A stretch of 64,000 nucleotides of DNA from Coturnix japonica (Eukaryota; Chordata; Aves; Galliformes; Phasianidae). Below are positions 45,770 to 64,000 of the stretch, in pieces. Positions within the stretch are counted from its first letter, which is position 1, and each line of letters begins with the position of its first letter. The notes below the pieces were generated by a model. It was given only the letters and a program-made list of their open reading frames with translations. It was not told the DNA's origin and did not search any database. The position numbers and the translations under genes were made by a program. The stretch covers positions 50,590,186-50,654,185 of the forward strand of contig NC_029516.1 in the NCBI RefSeq assembly GCF_001577835.2, written 5' to 3'.

Positions 45770-48700
45770 CCCTTTTCACTGAGAGATGTACATTCCCACA
45801 TCCTATAACGTTAACTGAGCTCAGCCCCTTCCTCTGTGCTAGATCTATGGTATGTTTTCTGTCCCGCTCTGCCATTAGCTCCCTGTTCCTGCATGACATC
45901 CATAAATCCCAGCACAACAGGTGGGAGCTGGAGCACTTCAGTCCCCTTGGAACACCAGCCACACCACTGGCACCCCAGCACCATCCTTCATCATGCTGCC
46001 AGTCTCATACTGCCATTTGGCATGCTTCCCTCGGCATAAATGTGTCCTTGCCCTCTTCAAACTTATCAGGCAGTCACAGCCTGTTACCCAGCCCTCACAA
46101 CTTCTGAGCCACAGCCTCAGTTATCAGTTTTTCAGGGTCTTTTCCCCCTTGGTTGCAAACACAATCCAGTGGTCCAAGCACTTCTTGCTCCCAGTCCTTC
46201 TGCAGGCATATCTCATCTGTATAGTGAGCAGGATTAGTGCTCCACATAGCTCTTCACTAGCAGATCCCATAGCACTCCACTCTTGGGCAGGGCAGCACTT
46301 GCAAGCAGCAGAGTCCTAACAGCCCAGAGTTCTGCTTTCTTCTCCTGTTGCAAAAGCCATACCCTATGTGCACCAGCTTCCCAGCACAGCCACAGCTATC
46401 AGTGTCCAGCAGTTCTGTAATCTCACTGTGAACAAAGAACTGCTGAGCGTGTGCTCACACACTGGGCACACACACACACACACACTCATCTCCACAGGCC
46501 TGCATAAGGACTGCAGCTAGTTGTGCCTGAAAGAGCTTTGCTTTTACGTCAGCACAAGACCTATTTCTCCCCCAGGGCGTTGGAGTCCTGTTCTGACTTG
46601 GTCACTCAGACTGATGCACAGCCTCCAGACTGGCCAATTCAGTGCTACTACCTGCCCACTTGTGACCAATGGCCTCCCCTTTACCTTGAACATTTGTTAA
46701 TGCCTCTTATTCCAGTGGTGTCCACAGGTCCCTACTTTCTCCGACTTTGCACACCATCTGTACTTAATCTCTGACCACCTTCACACACCACCCTGTATTC
46801 TCAGGACTGGGATCATGGCTCCCTCCAGAGCCCTGGAGTCTCTCCTGCCTGGGAGATAGCAGAACTGAGAGCTGCATATGCTTTCCAACAGCAACCATCC
46901 CTAGCAGAACAGTCTTATCTCAGGGACATCTTAAACTCACTTATTGCCAATTATACAAGCTTCTGGTTACTGATTTGAGAACCAAGAGTGGAAAAGAACA
47001 CTAAAAGAAGAACACAAGCATTCAGTACATACCTTTCCTTCCCCTTCCCCATCCTCTCTACCAAACACTTATGCTCTCTAAGTCTCTGCTTCCCTAGTGT
47101 TCAGTATGAGCTACATCAGTCCCCTGGTCCCTCTCATGAGATAAGGGCAGCTCAGGGGCTGGAGGATATCTTCCATAAGGCCTTCAACCCATCACCCACC
47201 CTTTATGCTGTGCTTTAGCACCCCTGATCCAGTACAACCAGGCTGCTGTCACCTCAGCAGCGAGTCCCCTCCTCCTGTGTGTGGGGACATCCCCACCAAG
47301 GCACAATATGGCAGGTGACATCAGCCCATCCTGCTGCCCAGAGCTCTACCACTCCTAAGGTCTAAGAGCTGGGCTGAACTGATTCTGAGCCAGCCCAGGT
47401 CAGCTCACAGCCTTTTTCTGCTCTGTGCCCACAGCATTTCCTCAGTGTTTGGCTGGTCACCTGCATCTCTTTCAACAATGTGCAGCACTTGGGGTTAACA
47501 GGTGAGACAGAAGACAAAAGGCTTGTTAATTCTGCAGAAACTGGAAAGCAACCACAACGTGCTCCTGGCTCTGAGTTAACTCAGTGCAAGTAAAAGGCCA
47601 AGGTCTTGTACAGCTAGGTTCAGCCGAGACCCACAGACCTACAGCCCATCTTAACAACACCTGGAGGTGAAATGAACCACCTCACAAGATAAACATTGTA
47701 GAGGCTCCAAGCAAAGAAGTTCGCACTGCTATTAGTGAATTCATTTTTGTTGTGATTCCAGCCTGCAGCCCACATGCTGTCTCCTCAGAACACTGGCTTC
47801 AACTTTGCTTGTATCGCCAACACCCACAGCTGCAGACCCTTACCACCAGAGGGGATTGTACCTCATGACGCTGCCACCCCATTACTTTGGGTCCAGCTCA
47901 TTGCAGACCCCAATCACTGCTCTTCTCTGAATCCACCATCTGCAGTGAAATTATTATCACTAAAAGGCGAATTCAGCAAAACAGACTGAGAAACTCGTGA
48001 TGTTACATATCCTGTTCCAGTGAGAAACCTCGTGCACGGAGCAGAAGAAAACAAAAGCCCTCCCACACACAGCCCCACATCTGCAGCTCTCACTGTGCAG
48101 AAACAAGCGGGCACATCACCAAGGACAGCCTGCAAGGATGGCCCGTGACACAGGGCTGCGCTGCTTCTTTCCCAAGGCCTCACTACCACATGACAGACAG
48201 CCTTGGGGAAAAGCAAGCAGCCTGGATGGGGGCAGAGCTGCCCATCGGGTGAACCAAGAGCAAAGCAAAATGCAGAACCTCTGCATGAAGCCTTATGAGA
48301 GACAACATCCATCCTTCCAGAAACTACCAGGGGAAAAAAAAATAAACAACAAACCAAAGGGTGAATGATAAGCAACCAGTTATATAAGTGCCCCGCGATC
48401 CAAGGGAAAACACATCACATCCTGCCGAGAACGGCTGACAGCGCTGACACAAACCAGGAGGAACATTAAAGAGGAAAAACCAATTACCTTAGCTCACCCT
48501 TAGTTAAATGGAGCAAAAAATATGGAGCTGCGGGAGAGGCACCCAAAGCCACGCTCCAGGTGCGAGCAAGCAGCACAGCCCCACATACGGGGCAGGTTTT
48601 TTCCACTGCCTGCAGCCTTCAGCAGGGCTGGGCACACTGGCCTTCTGCATTTCATCACCCACTTCTGAGCCACAGTACAGGGAAAAAAACAAAAAAACTC
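45770..48700. other. Spacer between genes B and C, no gene seen
   Basis: C-rich non-coding DNA without a recognised exon or mobile element. A (CA)n tract is listed separately. Several open frames exist but none shows a known domain or consistent splice sites. Confidence 0.5.
46467..46485. repeat. (CA)n microsatellite
   Basis: About nine to ten CA units. Confidence 0.9.
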
Positions 48701-48704
48701 ACAC

Positions 48705-49022
48705 ACTGTAGCTTTCGAAAGGTATTTTAAACACAAATAAACCCTCCCAACATCCAGACCAAAACTGCCGTTGCTCTTTAGCTGTTTTGTTGTTTGTTTG
48801 TTTTTCCCCTGGACTCCCCCTGAGCAGCAGCCCTTCCCCCAGATGGAAGCTGCAAAGCCCCAGTCCCACGCCCCCATACACAGCCCAGTTTCAGTCCCAG
48901 ACCCCAGCCCCGCATCCCGGGGGAGCAGCGCCGGCTCCGCCTCCGAGCTGAGGCGGGGCGGGACCAGGCGGTTCTTAAAGGGCTTTGAGGGGGGTGTCTC
49001 CCTCATAGCGGTGTGTGAGGCC
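48705..49022 (+). promoter_or_regulatory. Gene C promoter (CpG-rich, GC box, TTAAA box)
   Basis: The CpG island begins near 48880 and continues into intron 1 (to about 49420). A GC box (AGGCGGGGCGGGACC, about 48951-48965) precedes CTTAAAGGGC; the TTAAA at 48975-48979 is 44 bp before the ATG. The part from 48705 is alignable with the gene B upstream region. Confidence 0.7.
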
Positions 49023-56684
<7,662 letters not shown>

Positions 56685-57240
56685 AGGTGGTTTTTTGCCC
56701 TTCTCCTGACTTCTCAGATATGCTTCTGCTGTTGCCTATGAGTTGTCTATATAGCATTCTCACTGCATCAAGCCTTCCTGCTCTTTTTTTTTTCCCCCCC
56801 TCTCCACAAAGATGGTGTATCTACCCAGTGACTTTTTGTCCTTGTTTATTTTGCAAGAAGGAAATGCTAGAGTGTTTCTCTGGAGCATGCTGTATGGACT
56901 GTGGTAGAGTGGTCTTTGCCAAACTGTGTGTTGGAATTAGTATGCAGAAAACACTGAGAGAGGTTGAACTACCAATCACTGTTATTTTGGAGTACTGTGA
57001 ACCAGAGCTAGTGACTGGTGTCAGGAAGGACCAGAATATGACAGGCTTTGCATAATTAAGTTGAGATCAGATATTTTCTAATGACTTCTGGGTTTGGTTT
57101 TGGTATTTTTTGTTACTCTGTGCTTCTTTCTAATTGGAAGTACCAGTTGATTTCTAAGTACAGCAGTTGCTACATGAGTAGCTCTCTGAAAAGTATAAAG
57201 GTTCTGTTTTCTTGGTGATATAAAAGCTGATTTTGCTTAT

Positions 57241-57246
57241 AATAAA
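57241..57246 (+). other. Poly(A) signal of gene C
   Basis: AATAAA about 560 bp after the stop codon, a similar 3'UTR length to gene B. Confidence 0.7.
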
Positions 57247-59188
57247 ATACAATTTCATTACTATGTGTAATGAGATCGTTATTTCAGCAATACTGTAATG
57301 GTAGTGAAGCTAAAGTGGCTGTATTATGTTAGCTATCTTTGGAGATTACACAAACACAGGGAAAACCAAGAAATCACAGCAACTGGTATTAGCAGATTGC
57401 AGATAAGAAGTTATCTACTGTTTTATGCTACTGAGAATGTGGAATGTGTTGTGAACCTGTGGCTGTGGATCTATACTTGGCTGCTGCATAGCCAAGGGTG
57501 TCACACCAGCAGATGTGGTTGTTCTCATAGTATTCCTTAAGTAGATGATATATATTTTTGGTGCTGCCAAAAAGGTACTAATGTTTCATTCTGTTCTGAA
57601 ATTTTAGTCTGAGTAATACAAACTGAGAGGGGAAAAATACTCTTTATCTCAGTGCTGCTTTCAAATCTTTCCATTATTCCCAAAGCCAGACTGTGCAACA
57701 TGTTTTTGGTCAGAATAATTTACAACAGGCTCAAGAGACAAGACTGTGTTGCCTTACAGCACAGCAGGGAGGGAGGGGAGAATCAGTGACAAAGCAATAT
57801 TTTCCTCTAGTGTTGATTCTCTTTAAATTGATTATAATCACTGAATTCTGGGCTTAAAAGCAAATACAAATAAAAACTAGCTCTGAAAGTGGTTCTGTTT
57901 ATCTATAATGCAATAAACAAAGGCCCAGAGGCATCTAAGAAAAGCAGAAGAGCTGATGTTTGTAGGTTAGTCTGAGATGTGACAGGAAACTATTTGGGGC
58001 AATGTTGACTTACTTGGAAATAAAATCTTTGCACTGAGTGTTCTAGCAAGGAGTTACACTGGAGATGAGGGATTCAGAAATAGTACATCAGGCACTGTTC
58101 ATTTCCTCTGTTTTTATTTCACTCAAACTTTATGAAAATGCGTGCCTGAAATTTTCCATTCTCCAAGTAGGAATTTTACTGGGGAAGACTCTTGGACAGA
58201 CTGCTCCACGGCAGAAGGAAGAGTAGCAAGCCCTCTGACTGGAGAGGTGTTGAAACAGACGTGCTCTGTGTTTTGCTGGATGACTTAAGGGGAAGGAATT
58301 TGAAAAGAGTCATTCTGGGACATAGTGCAGCTCTTCTCTGACAGAGCTTGGATGCTCGGTGAGATGGATGAGTGGGAATAGAGGAGAAGCAGAAGCACCT
58401 GAAGGAAGGCATGGTGATGCCTAGCTTTGAACACAAAGCAAGCTTTTTCCTCAGACCATGAGGATTAGAAAGAGAACGAGTGGTGGAAAACCTTGTCAAT
58501 TTTACTGGTTTCTCTTCACTTGTTTCTTTGAGGCCTCGTATAATCAAATAAGGTTGAGAGAGGGGGAGAGCCAGTCTTCTGGACTACGCGGTCTTCATTA
58601 TAATATAAACTGATGTAGAGATTGTAGGGGGTAAACCAGCAACTTATTTTTACTGTAACAAGTATACTAGGACATATAATTCTTTTTATCTCCTAAAAGG
58701 TGAAGTGGAATGATCAAAGAACTAGATATCCGGAGCCTAGCCTATTCTGAGCCTCAGAACATTCTGCAGCCTCAGAACTGCTAACAGAGTTCTTCCTGCT
58801 ACAGCTGTTCACAGCATTTGTTTTTTCTGTTGTGAGTTGACAGATCTCTGGGTTTCTGATCAAAGAAACTTGTAAGGACAAATATAATATTGTAGCTCTT
58901 CCAGTGCTATGTTTTTGTGTTCTCAGCTTCAGAACATGTAGCTCAGCTCCACCTTGTTGGCATTTTTAACCAGGCTTTCTCAGGACATTGCTGCAACAGC
59001 TACCCCAGTGTGATACTGAAGCACCCCTAGGGGACAGAGATCAGACCACAGCAAAGATTAAGAGCTGGAGGCAAACACAGTTCTAGGACATATAAAGTCA
59101 GTACTTACACAAATTCCTTACACAACTTACACAAATTACTTTTTCAGCTGCCCTCTCACTGCTTAAAGTGATAGTTTAGGGAGTATTT

Positions 59189-59210
59189 GTGTGTGTGTGT
59201 GTGTGTGTGT
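59189..59210. repeat. (GT)n microsatellite
   Basis: Eleven consecutive GT units. Confidence 0.93.
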
Positions 59211-62200
59211 TTTAAAAGAAAATGCACCTGAGAGAACAGATACATTTCCATAGTAGTGAAGAACCTTAAAACTGCTTTATCTGGGGTGCAGATCCCTCTC
59301 CAAGGCATTTTTGTGTAGCAGAGGAGAACACAAGAAGCTGCTGTCAATATCAGATTATCTGGAGCTAGGACACCACCAGCAGTTCTGCAGGTTTATGTTT
59401 CAGATTTCCATTAATCTTCCTTTGGATGAAAAAGGCTTGACTTCTGATATTGGGATACAAGCAGACAGGCTGACTGGCTGGAATCACTTTGCTCTGCAAC
59501 TCGGACTGTCTTTACCTCTGGGGATGAGAGAGAGGGGCTGTTCTTGTTGAGCTCTTGAGTCTGACAAAATTACGTATTGTAATACTTGTGCCAGATTGTG
59601 CAATCTGGGGCACAAGAAAAGAAAATCCTCTGGACTGTAATCTGCATTCACTGTGTTGAAAATATTAGAGAACTCCTGCTTGATTTAGACACAGGGTGGT
59701 TGACTTAGGACAAGTTTTAATCACTTAATCCTATAGGTTAATAGGTTATCATCTGTAAACTCCATCAGTAGTGCTTTATCATGTATTAGGCACACACTGG
59801 ATCTTCTCCGTGGTCACGTAAAGAGTACAGAGTTGGGCCTTACTCTGGTTGGGCCTTGCTCATTTAACCTGAAAAGCAGCTCTAAAACCTTTCATGCTTT
59901 TCCAAACCATTCTGGACTTTGTAAAATTCTGGCGTAGCTCCTTGCACTGGTGTCTGGTCAAGGAGGGTCTTAACCTACTTAATCACAGCTTATATTAATT
60001 ATTTCCATGCAGTGGACTGTATTTGGCTCTCTATTTGTCTTTTTATGATAGAAGGTTTTGTGAACTTTCTGTGCAGGGTTAAATGCAAGAAGTTCATGTA
60101 GTAGAATAGATCTGTTGTGCTGGTTTGTATTTTTTTTTCATTGTTTTTGTATGATATGGATTTTGATGTGGGAAAGCTTGGAATTATAGCAGTTGAATAG
60201 TAGACTGAAAACCAGAGAAGCAATAACTGGCAAAGTGTTGTGAGTTTTACTATCTGTTTATTACCTATGTTACCATGTTTTCCCTTTGAAATATGGGAAT
60301 AACACTGTTGTTTTCACCCAGCCTCTCTGAATCTTTTAATCAAGGCCTAACTATACCAGAGTGGATGAGCTGCACAATAAAAGCTCACATCATGGGACAG
60401 CATACTGCGATAGAAAGGCAAAATGTCAAGCTAAGGTATTTTCTATTTACAATGTTCAGTCCACTGGTGTGGATAATCTCACTGCTGACTAGGAAAGATG
60501 CATGTAGGATTGCCCTGAGCACTCTGTGGCATTGCTGAGGGAGATTAAAAATGATGTGGGGGTAACCAAAGACTTCTGCTATGGTTCCAATAGAAAGCTG
60601 GTGATGCTGCTGCTGAGGAAACTGGCACACAGGAAGGGAATCTGCTGGTCCTTTGAGAAACTTGCATGAATGGGTAATGGGTACTAGGGAGATTAGCTGT
60701 GTCTCATGCTGCGAGAGCACTCCTTTTCCTGAAGCGTGCTGTGGTAGCTTGGCTTGCCTCTCTTGCTTTTAAGAGGTGGCCTTGATGTTTTCAGGTCTGT
60801 GAGGTGCTAGAACAGTGGATTCCTAAATATCTACCCCTATGCCATGTATCCATAAAGCCTGGGGATTAATAATAGACAGATGTTCCATAGGTCATTGGGA
60901 AGAGGGTAGAGATTGCACGCTGCTGTTTAGAAACATGCAGCATCATTCTAGTTAATTGGTTGCAGCTCTCTTAGAAAGAGGAGTGGGTTAAATGCCTACC
61001 AGTGCACACTCACTTGTCAACACAGACTTCAAAAGAATCTGAAGATGGTGATTAAATGGCACCCAGCACTTGTCAGTAGGTGGAAATACCTTGGTGCAGA
61101 ATGCTTCCCTTACAACAGATGAAACTTTTTTAATTACTATAAAGTAATAAAAGCTATGGAAGTATACTTTCAGAGCAACTTATACCAGGTTCCTGTTGAC
61201 AGCTGCAAGGCAGTACGGGTTTGTCAGAAGGATGTGCTGCCATGAAGTCATGGCTGCAGCGCTGCTGCAAATTGAAGATACTTTTTTCTCTGTAACTAAT
61301 ATCACCCACATCTTTTCTTCTTTTTACCTCTGGTGAGCTGTCTGCAGTTGGAAAAGAAGTTATCTATTGTCTGTACAACAAATGAACAATTTCTGGCTTC
61401 TAGCTTGTTTTGGACTTTTTTATTTTACTATTATGCAGTTGCTGTGATCTAGTCTGGCTTCCTGCCTACCAGAGTCCATAAACATCCTGTAAATAACTTT
61501 GATAACTGTGATTAAATTGGAATGTTCTTAGAAAATTCCTGTGAAGCAGGATAGGCTGTGCACTGCAGCACTGAGGGGAATATTGTTTCTGATGCTTCAG
61601 AACAGCTCAGGAATCTGGGATCTTTTTGATTGAACCAGGCTGCAGTTTGAGTGCCTCGAAGTGCAACATCTCCCACATGGCTTGTTTTCTGACTGTGGTT
61701 ACAATGATAGACTCTAGCCTGACCTTTTCAATTTAAGCTATTAGTGGGGGGAAAAGGGTACCTGTTACTTCCATACTGCTGTGTTATGACCATTTGGCAT
61801 AAAGTGCTGATAAGCATGGGTCTGAAATGCATTCTCTAGAAGAGCTGCTGTAGGAAATCCAGTTTGATAGCATTGCTTTCCTGGTTCTAGGGTACCTGTT
61901 ATTAAAGCGTCTTACAGAAGGCTAAAGTAGCCGAAATGTGTCAACATCCCCCATTTACAGGCTTAAAAACCTCAGGTTCAGAGAAAATCAGTTGCCAAGA
62001 ATATCTATGGAATCTGTGTCCTAACACTGAACCTTAATTGCATAATCATCCTTTAGTTCTGTTGGCAGTGCGGCTGGTCCTCACTGTTCTTCTCCTAGAC
62101 TGGAAGAACCAAAGGGGCTGTAGGAGTTTTGCGTGTTACAAGTCAAGAGCAAGAAGTGTTGATTAACAAACACTTCATTAAATTTTGAGCAGGTGCATAG

Positions 62201-62825
62201 GCTGAAGCAACTCTCTTTTTTCTTCCCTGTGGAACACATTAGTAGCAACCTTTGGATTAGAACAGAAAGGTACTACTAGCCAGAGAGTGGTGTAGGAGAG
62301 TGAAAATGTACTCTTGGCTTCTAGAAATCTGCCCAACTTTTCTGCCAAATAAAATAATTCTTCTGTTTCCTTTATCAGGCTTTGGATTTGCTGGAAGAAG
62401 TTCGCAGCCTTTACTGCAGCTATTCTACTGATAAAGGCAGTATTTATACACTTCTGTAGATATGATAATCCAAACATACAAATCTCCTACCAGTTTGTTA
62501 GTGTTTAGCAGTTCATAAATAGGAAACTTCATTAAGCTGCTCCAGGCATACAATTCAGTAGTGTCCTCTGAGGTGTTCCTAGTCAGTCCTGGTGAGAATC
62601 TGAAACAGCATATTGTTCTACTTCAAAGTTCTTCTGATGTTGGAGGGCTTGTCTTATATTAACAGTTAAAAGTGTTTTAACCTGTTGTCTGAAAAATGCA
62701 GACACCAGGAGAATATCTAAAATCTGTGATGATTTGTATTTATTACAAAGACTGCTTTTTGTGTGTCCCATGGATTCTGGGTTATTCAGCTTATTTAACT
62801 GTCATTACTAAACAATAATAAAATA

Positions 62826-62975
62826 CATAGAATCCTTAGAGTTGGAAGAGACCCTTAAAAACCATTTGGTCTAACTGCAATGAACTGGGACACCCACAGG
62901 TAGATCAGGCTGCTCAGAGTCCTGTCCAGCCTGTCCCCATATCAATGAACTCCAAGGTCCAGCTGTTTGCATCCA
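62826..62975 (-). mobile_element. CR1 LINE 3' fragment
   Basis: Reverse-oriented CR1 tail, starting ATAGAATCCTTAGAGTTGGA and continuing with AGACCCTTAAAAACCA and antisense CR1 3'UTR. Confidence 0.85.
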
Positions 62976-64000
62976 GCTGTCTTATTGTCCTTAGTCATTT
63001 GCCTTGGCCCCATAGTGTAGCCTGGCTCGGTTTCTATCTAGTCATGCTGCCTCTTTTCTTCCAGCCCTAGGGCACAGTACTGGAGAAAAGCAATCTGAAT
63101 TTTCCATTTCTTGATAATTCAGCCAGAGACAGGTGTATTTTCACAGGGATATTGAAAACCACAGCCTTGACATAAAAGCTATTCCATGGCCAGAGATGCT
63201 TCGTTAAATGCAAGACACTAATTGTCATAGACAGGTGTGATACCAGTCCTGATGAGCTCAAGCATAATTGGCCTGATTATTGGCAGGTTTGTATTCTGCA
63301 TCTGGTTTGCTCAAGAGCCCATCCATCTGTTTACAGTTGGAGATTCTGATGACCTTTACCATCCCCACACCCACCAGCTCTGCCATAGCCTAGAAATAAC
63401 ACAGAATCAGAGTAATTCCTCAGCTGACAAAATAGTTTTCCCATAATAAAAAGCCCGTAGTTGGAACAGAGTAGCTGTGTTCAGCCAAACTGACAGCCAG
63501 AACAGAAGACCAGAACATCGCTACTCATTAATTTCCCACAGGAGCTGCACCATTTAGCAGTGTTGTTATAGCATGAGCAGTGCTACATTCCTCCCACTTC
63601 CTATTTCACACTAATAATAAAGCCACTTGACAGCTCTAATTAGTTTGGCACCCTTATCATCTGCAGGAAATGGCTCCTCACCTACCTATCACAGCAAAAT
63701 AAAAGTAGGGGTTAAGGGAAGCTGAATTATAAGTAGTTAAAGAAATCACATAGAAATCCAACAAGCAAGTGGATATCCTGGCTTGTGTTTGTGTTGTGGA
63801 GAGAGGTGGCCAAGAACATTAATCTGCATGAATACAGTAATCTTCAAAATCTGCCTCTGGAGAATCCGTCCTGCGGGCAGAGGAAGGGCAGACACTTTTA
63901 TGTGCTCCAGTTGGGTTTGTGGGAGGTCTGGGGATGTGACACAATGGGAAGTGAGGATTTATTTAACCTGGGGGTAGAGAAAGAAGAGGAAAAAAAGGGA

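Larger units (their letters stand above)
57270..64000. other. Intergenic region right of gene C, no gene seen
   Basis: No exon of the expected syntenic neighbour (BPGM in mammals) or any other domain was recognised. A (GT)n tract and one CR1 fragment are listed separately. Open frames here are short and without family features. Confidence 0.5.

Noticed and set aside
45592-46107. 171-aa plus-strand open frame between genes B and C
   Set aside because: No recognisable domain, low-complexity Ser/Pro/His content, overlapped by other frames, and no splice or promoter context beyond the small GC patch.
57270-64000. Exons of BPGM, expected to the right of the AKR1B cluster from mammalian synteny
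   Set aside because: No frame carries the phosphoglycerate-mutase RHGE motif or other parts of that protein, so the gene, if present, lies outside the window.

Overview
This is a vertebrate, almost certainly avian, nuclear window. The interspersed repeats are CR1 LINE tails (terminal ATTCTGTGAT-type repeats, or their reverse complements), genes are split into short exons with GT-AG introns, and CpG islands sit at promoters. The size and number of CR1 fragments fit a galliform-like bird, but the species cannot be fixed from the sequence. All recognisable genes belong to one family, the aldo-keto reductase 1B (AKR1B, aldose-reductase-like) cluster, transcribed left to right.

Layout. 1-8.1 kb: a CpG island (about 560-1245) with no identifiable gene, then intergenic DNA with AAT microsatellites and a CR1 tail. 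8.1-37.3 kb: a tandem array of A-type AKR1B copies. Each copy appears to consist of a CpG-poor upstream block (here called U), a ten-exon A-type gene, and the relic of a second, B-type AKR1B gene. Visible parts are A1 (exons 4-10 forward and intact; exons 1-3 inverted and noisy), A2 (exons 1-4), A3 (part of exon 3 to exon 10, with many small indels), B-type relics psi1, psi2 and psi4, and four U blocks. 37.8-44.2 kb: gene B, complete (10 exons, 314 aa). 45.15-45.5 kb: an orphan A-type relic (exon 8, exon 10, 3'UTR). 48.9-57.25 kb: gene C, complete (10 exons, 316 aa), the most AKR1B10-like copy. 57.3-64 kb: no gene seen.

The products are cytosolic NADPH-dependent aldehyde/ketone reductases with a (beta/alpha)8 barrel and an Asp-Tyr-Lys-His catalytic tetrad. 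They act independently rather than as a complex or operon. B and C have related CpG-rich promoters with a TTAAA box about 40 bp before the ATG. The A-type promoters instead are CpG-poor and carry an E-box (CACGTG), so the two groups are probably regulated differently.

Assembly warning. The A array is not reliably assembled. Two 25-N gaps and three single-N joins divide it. A 95-bp exact repeat flanks the block 15154-19479, showing that this block has been placed inside a junction that should be continuous. Two pieces carrying A1 exons 1-3 are inverted in place. About 24.9-28.56 kb looks like uncorrected noisy sequence. Copy number, order and broken reading frames in the A array should therefore be treated as provisional. 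Genes B and C and A1 exons 4-10 are clean.

No previously undescribed biological system was found. The most interesting biology is the recent expansion of the A-type reductases, a remodelled cofactor-belt loop in gene B, and a hAT transposase fossil.
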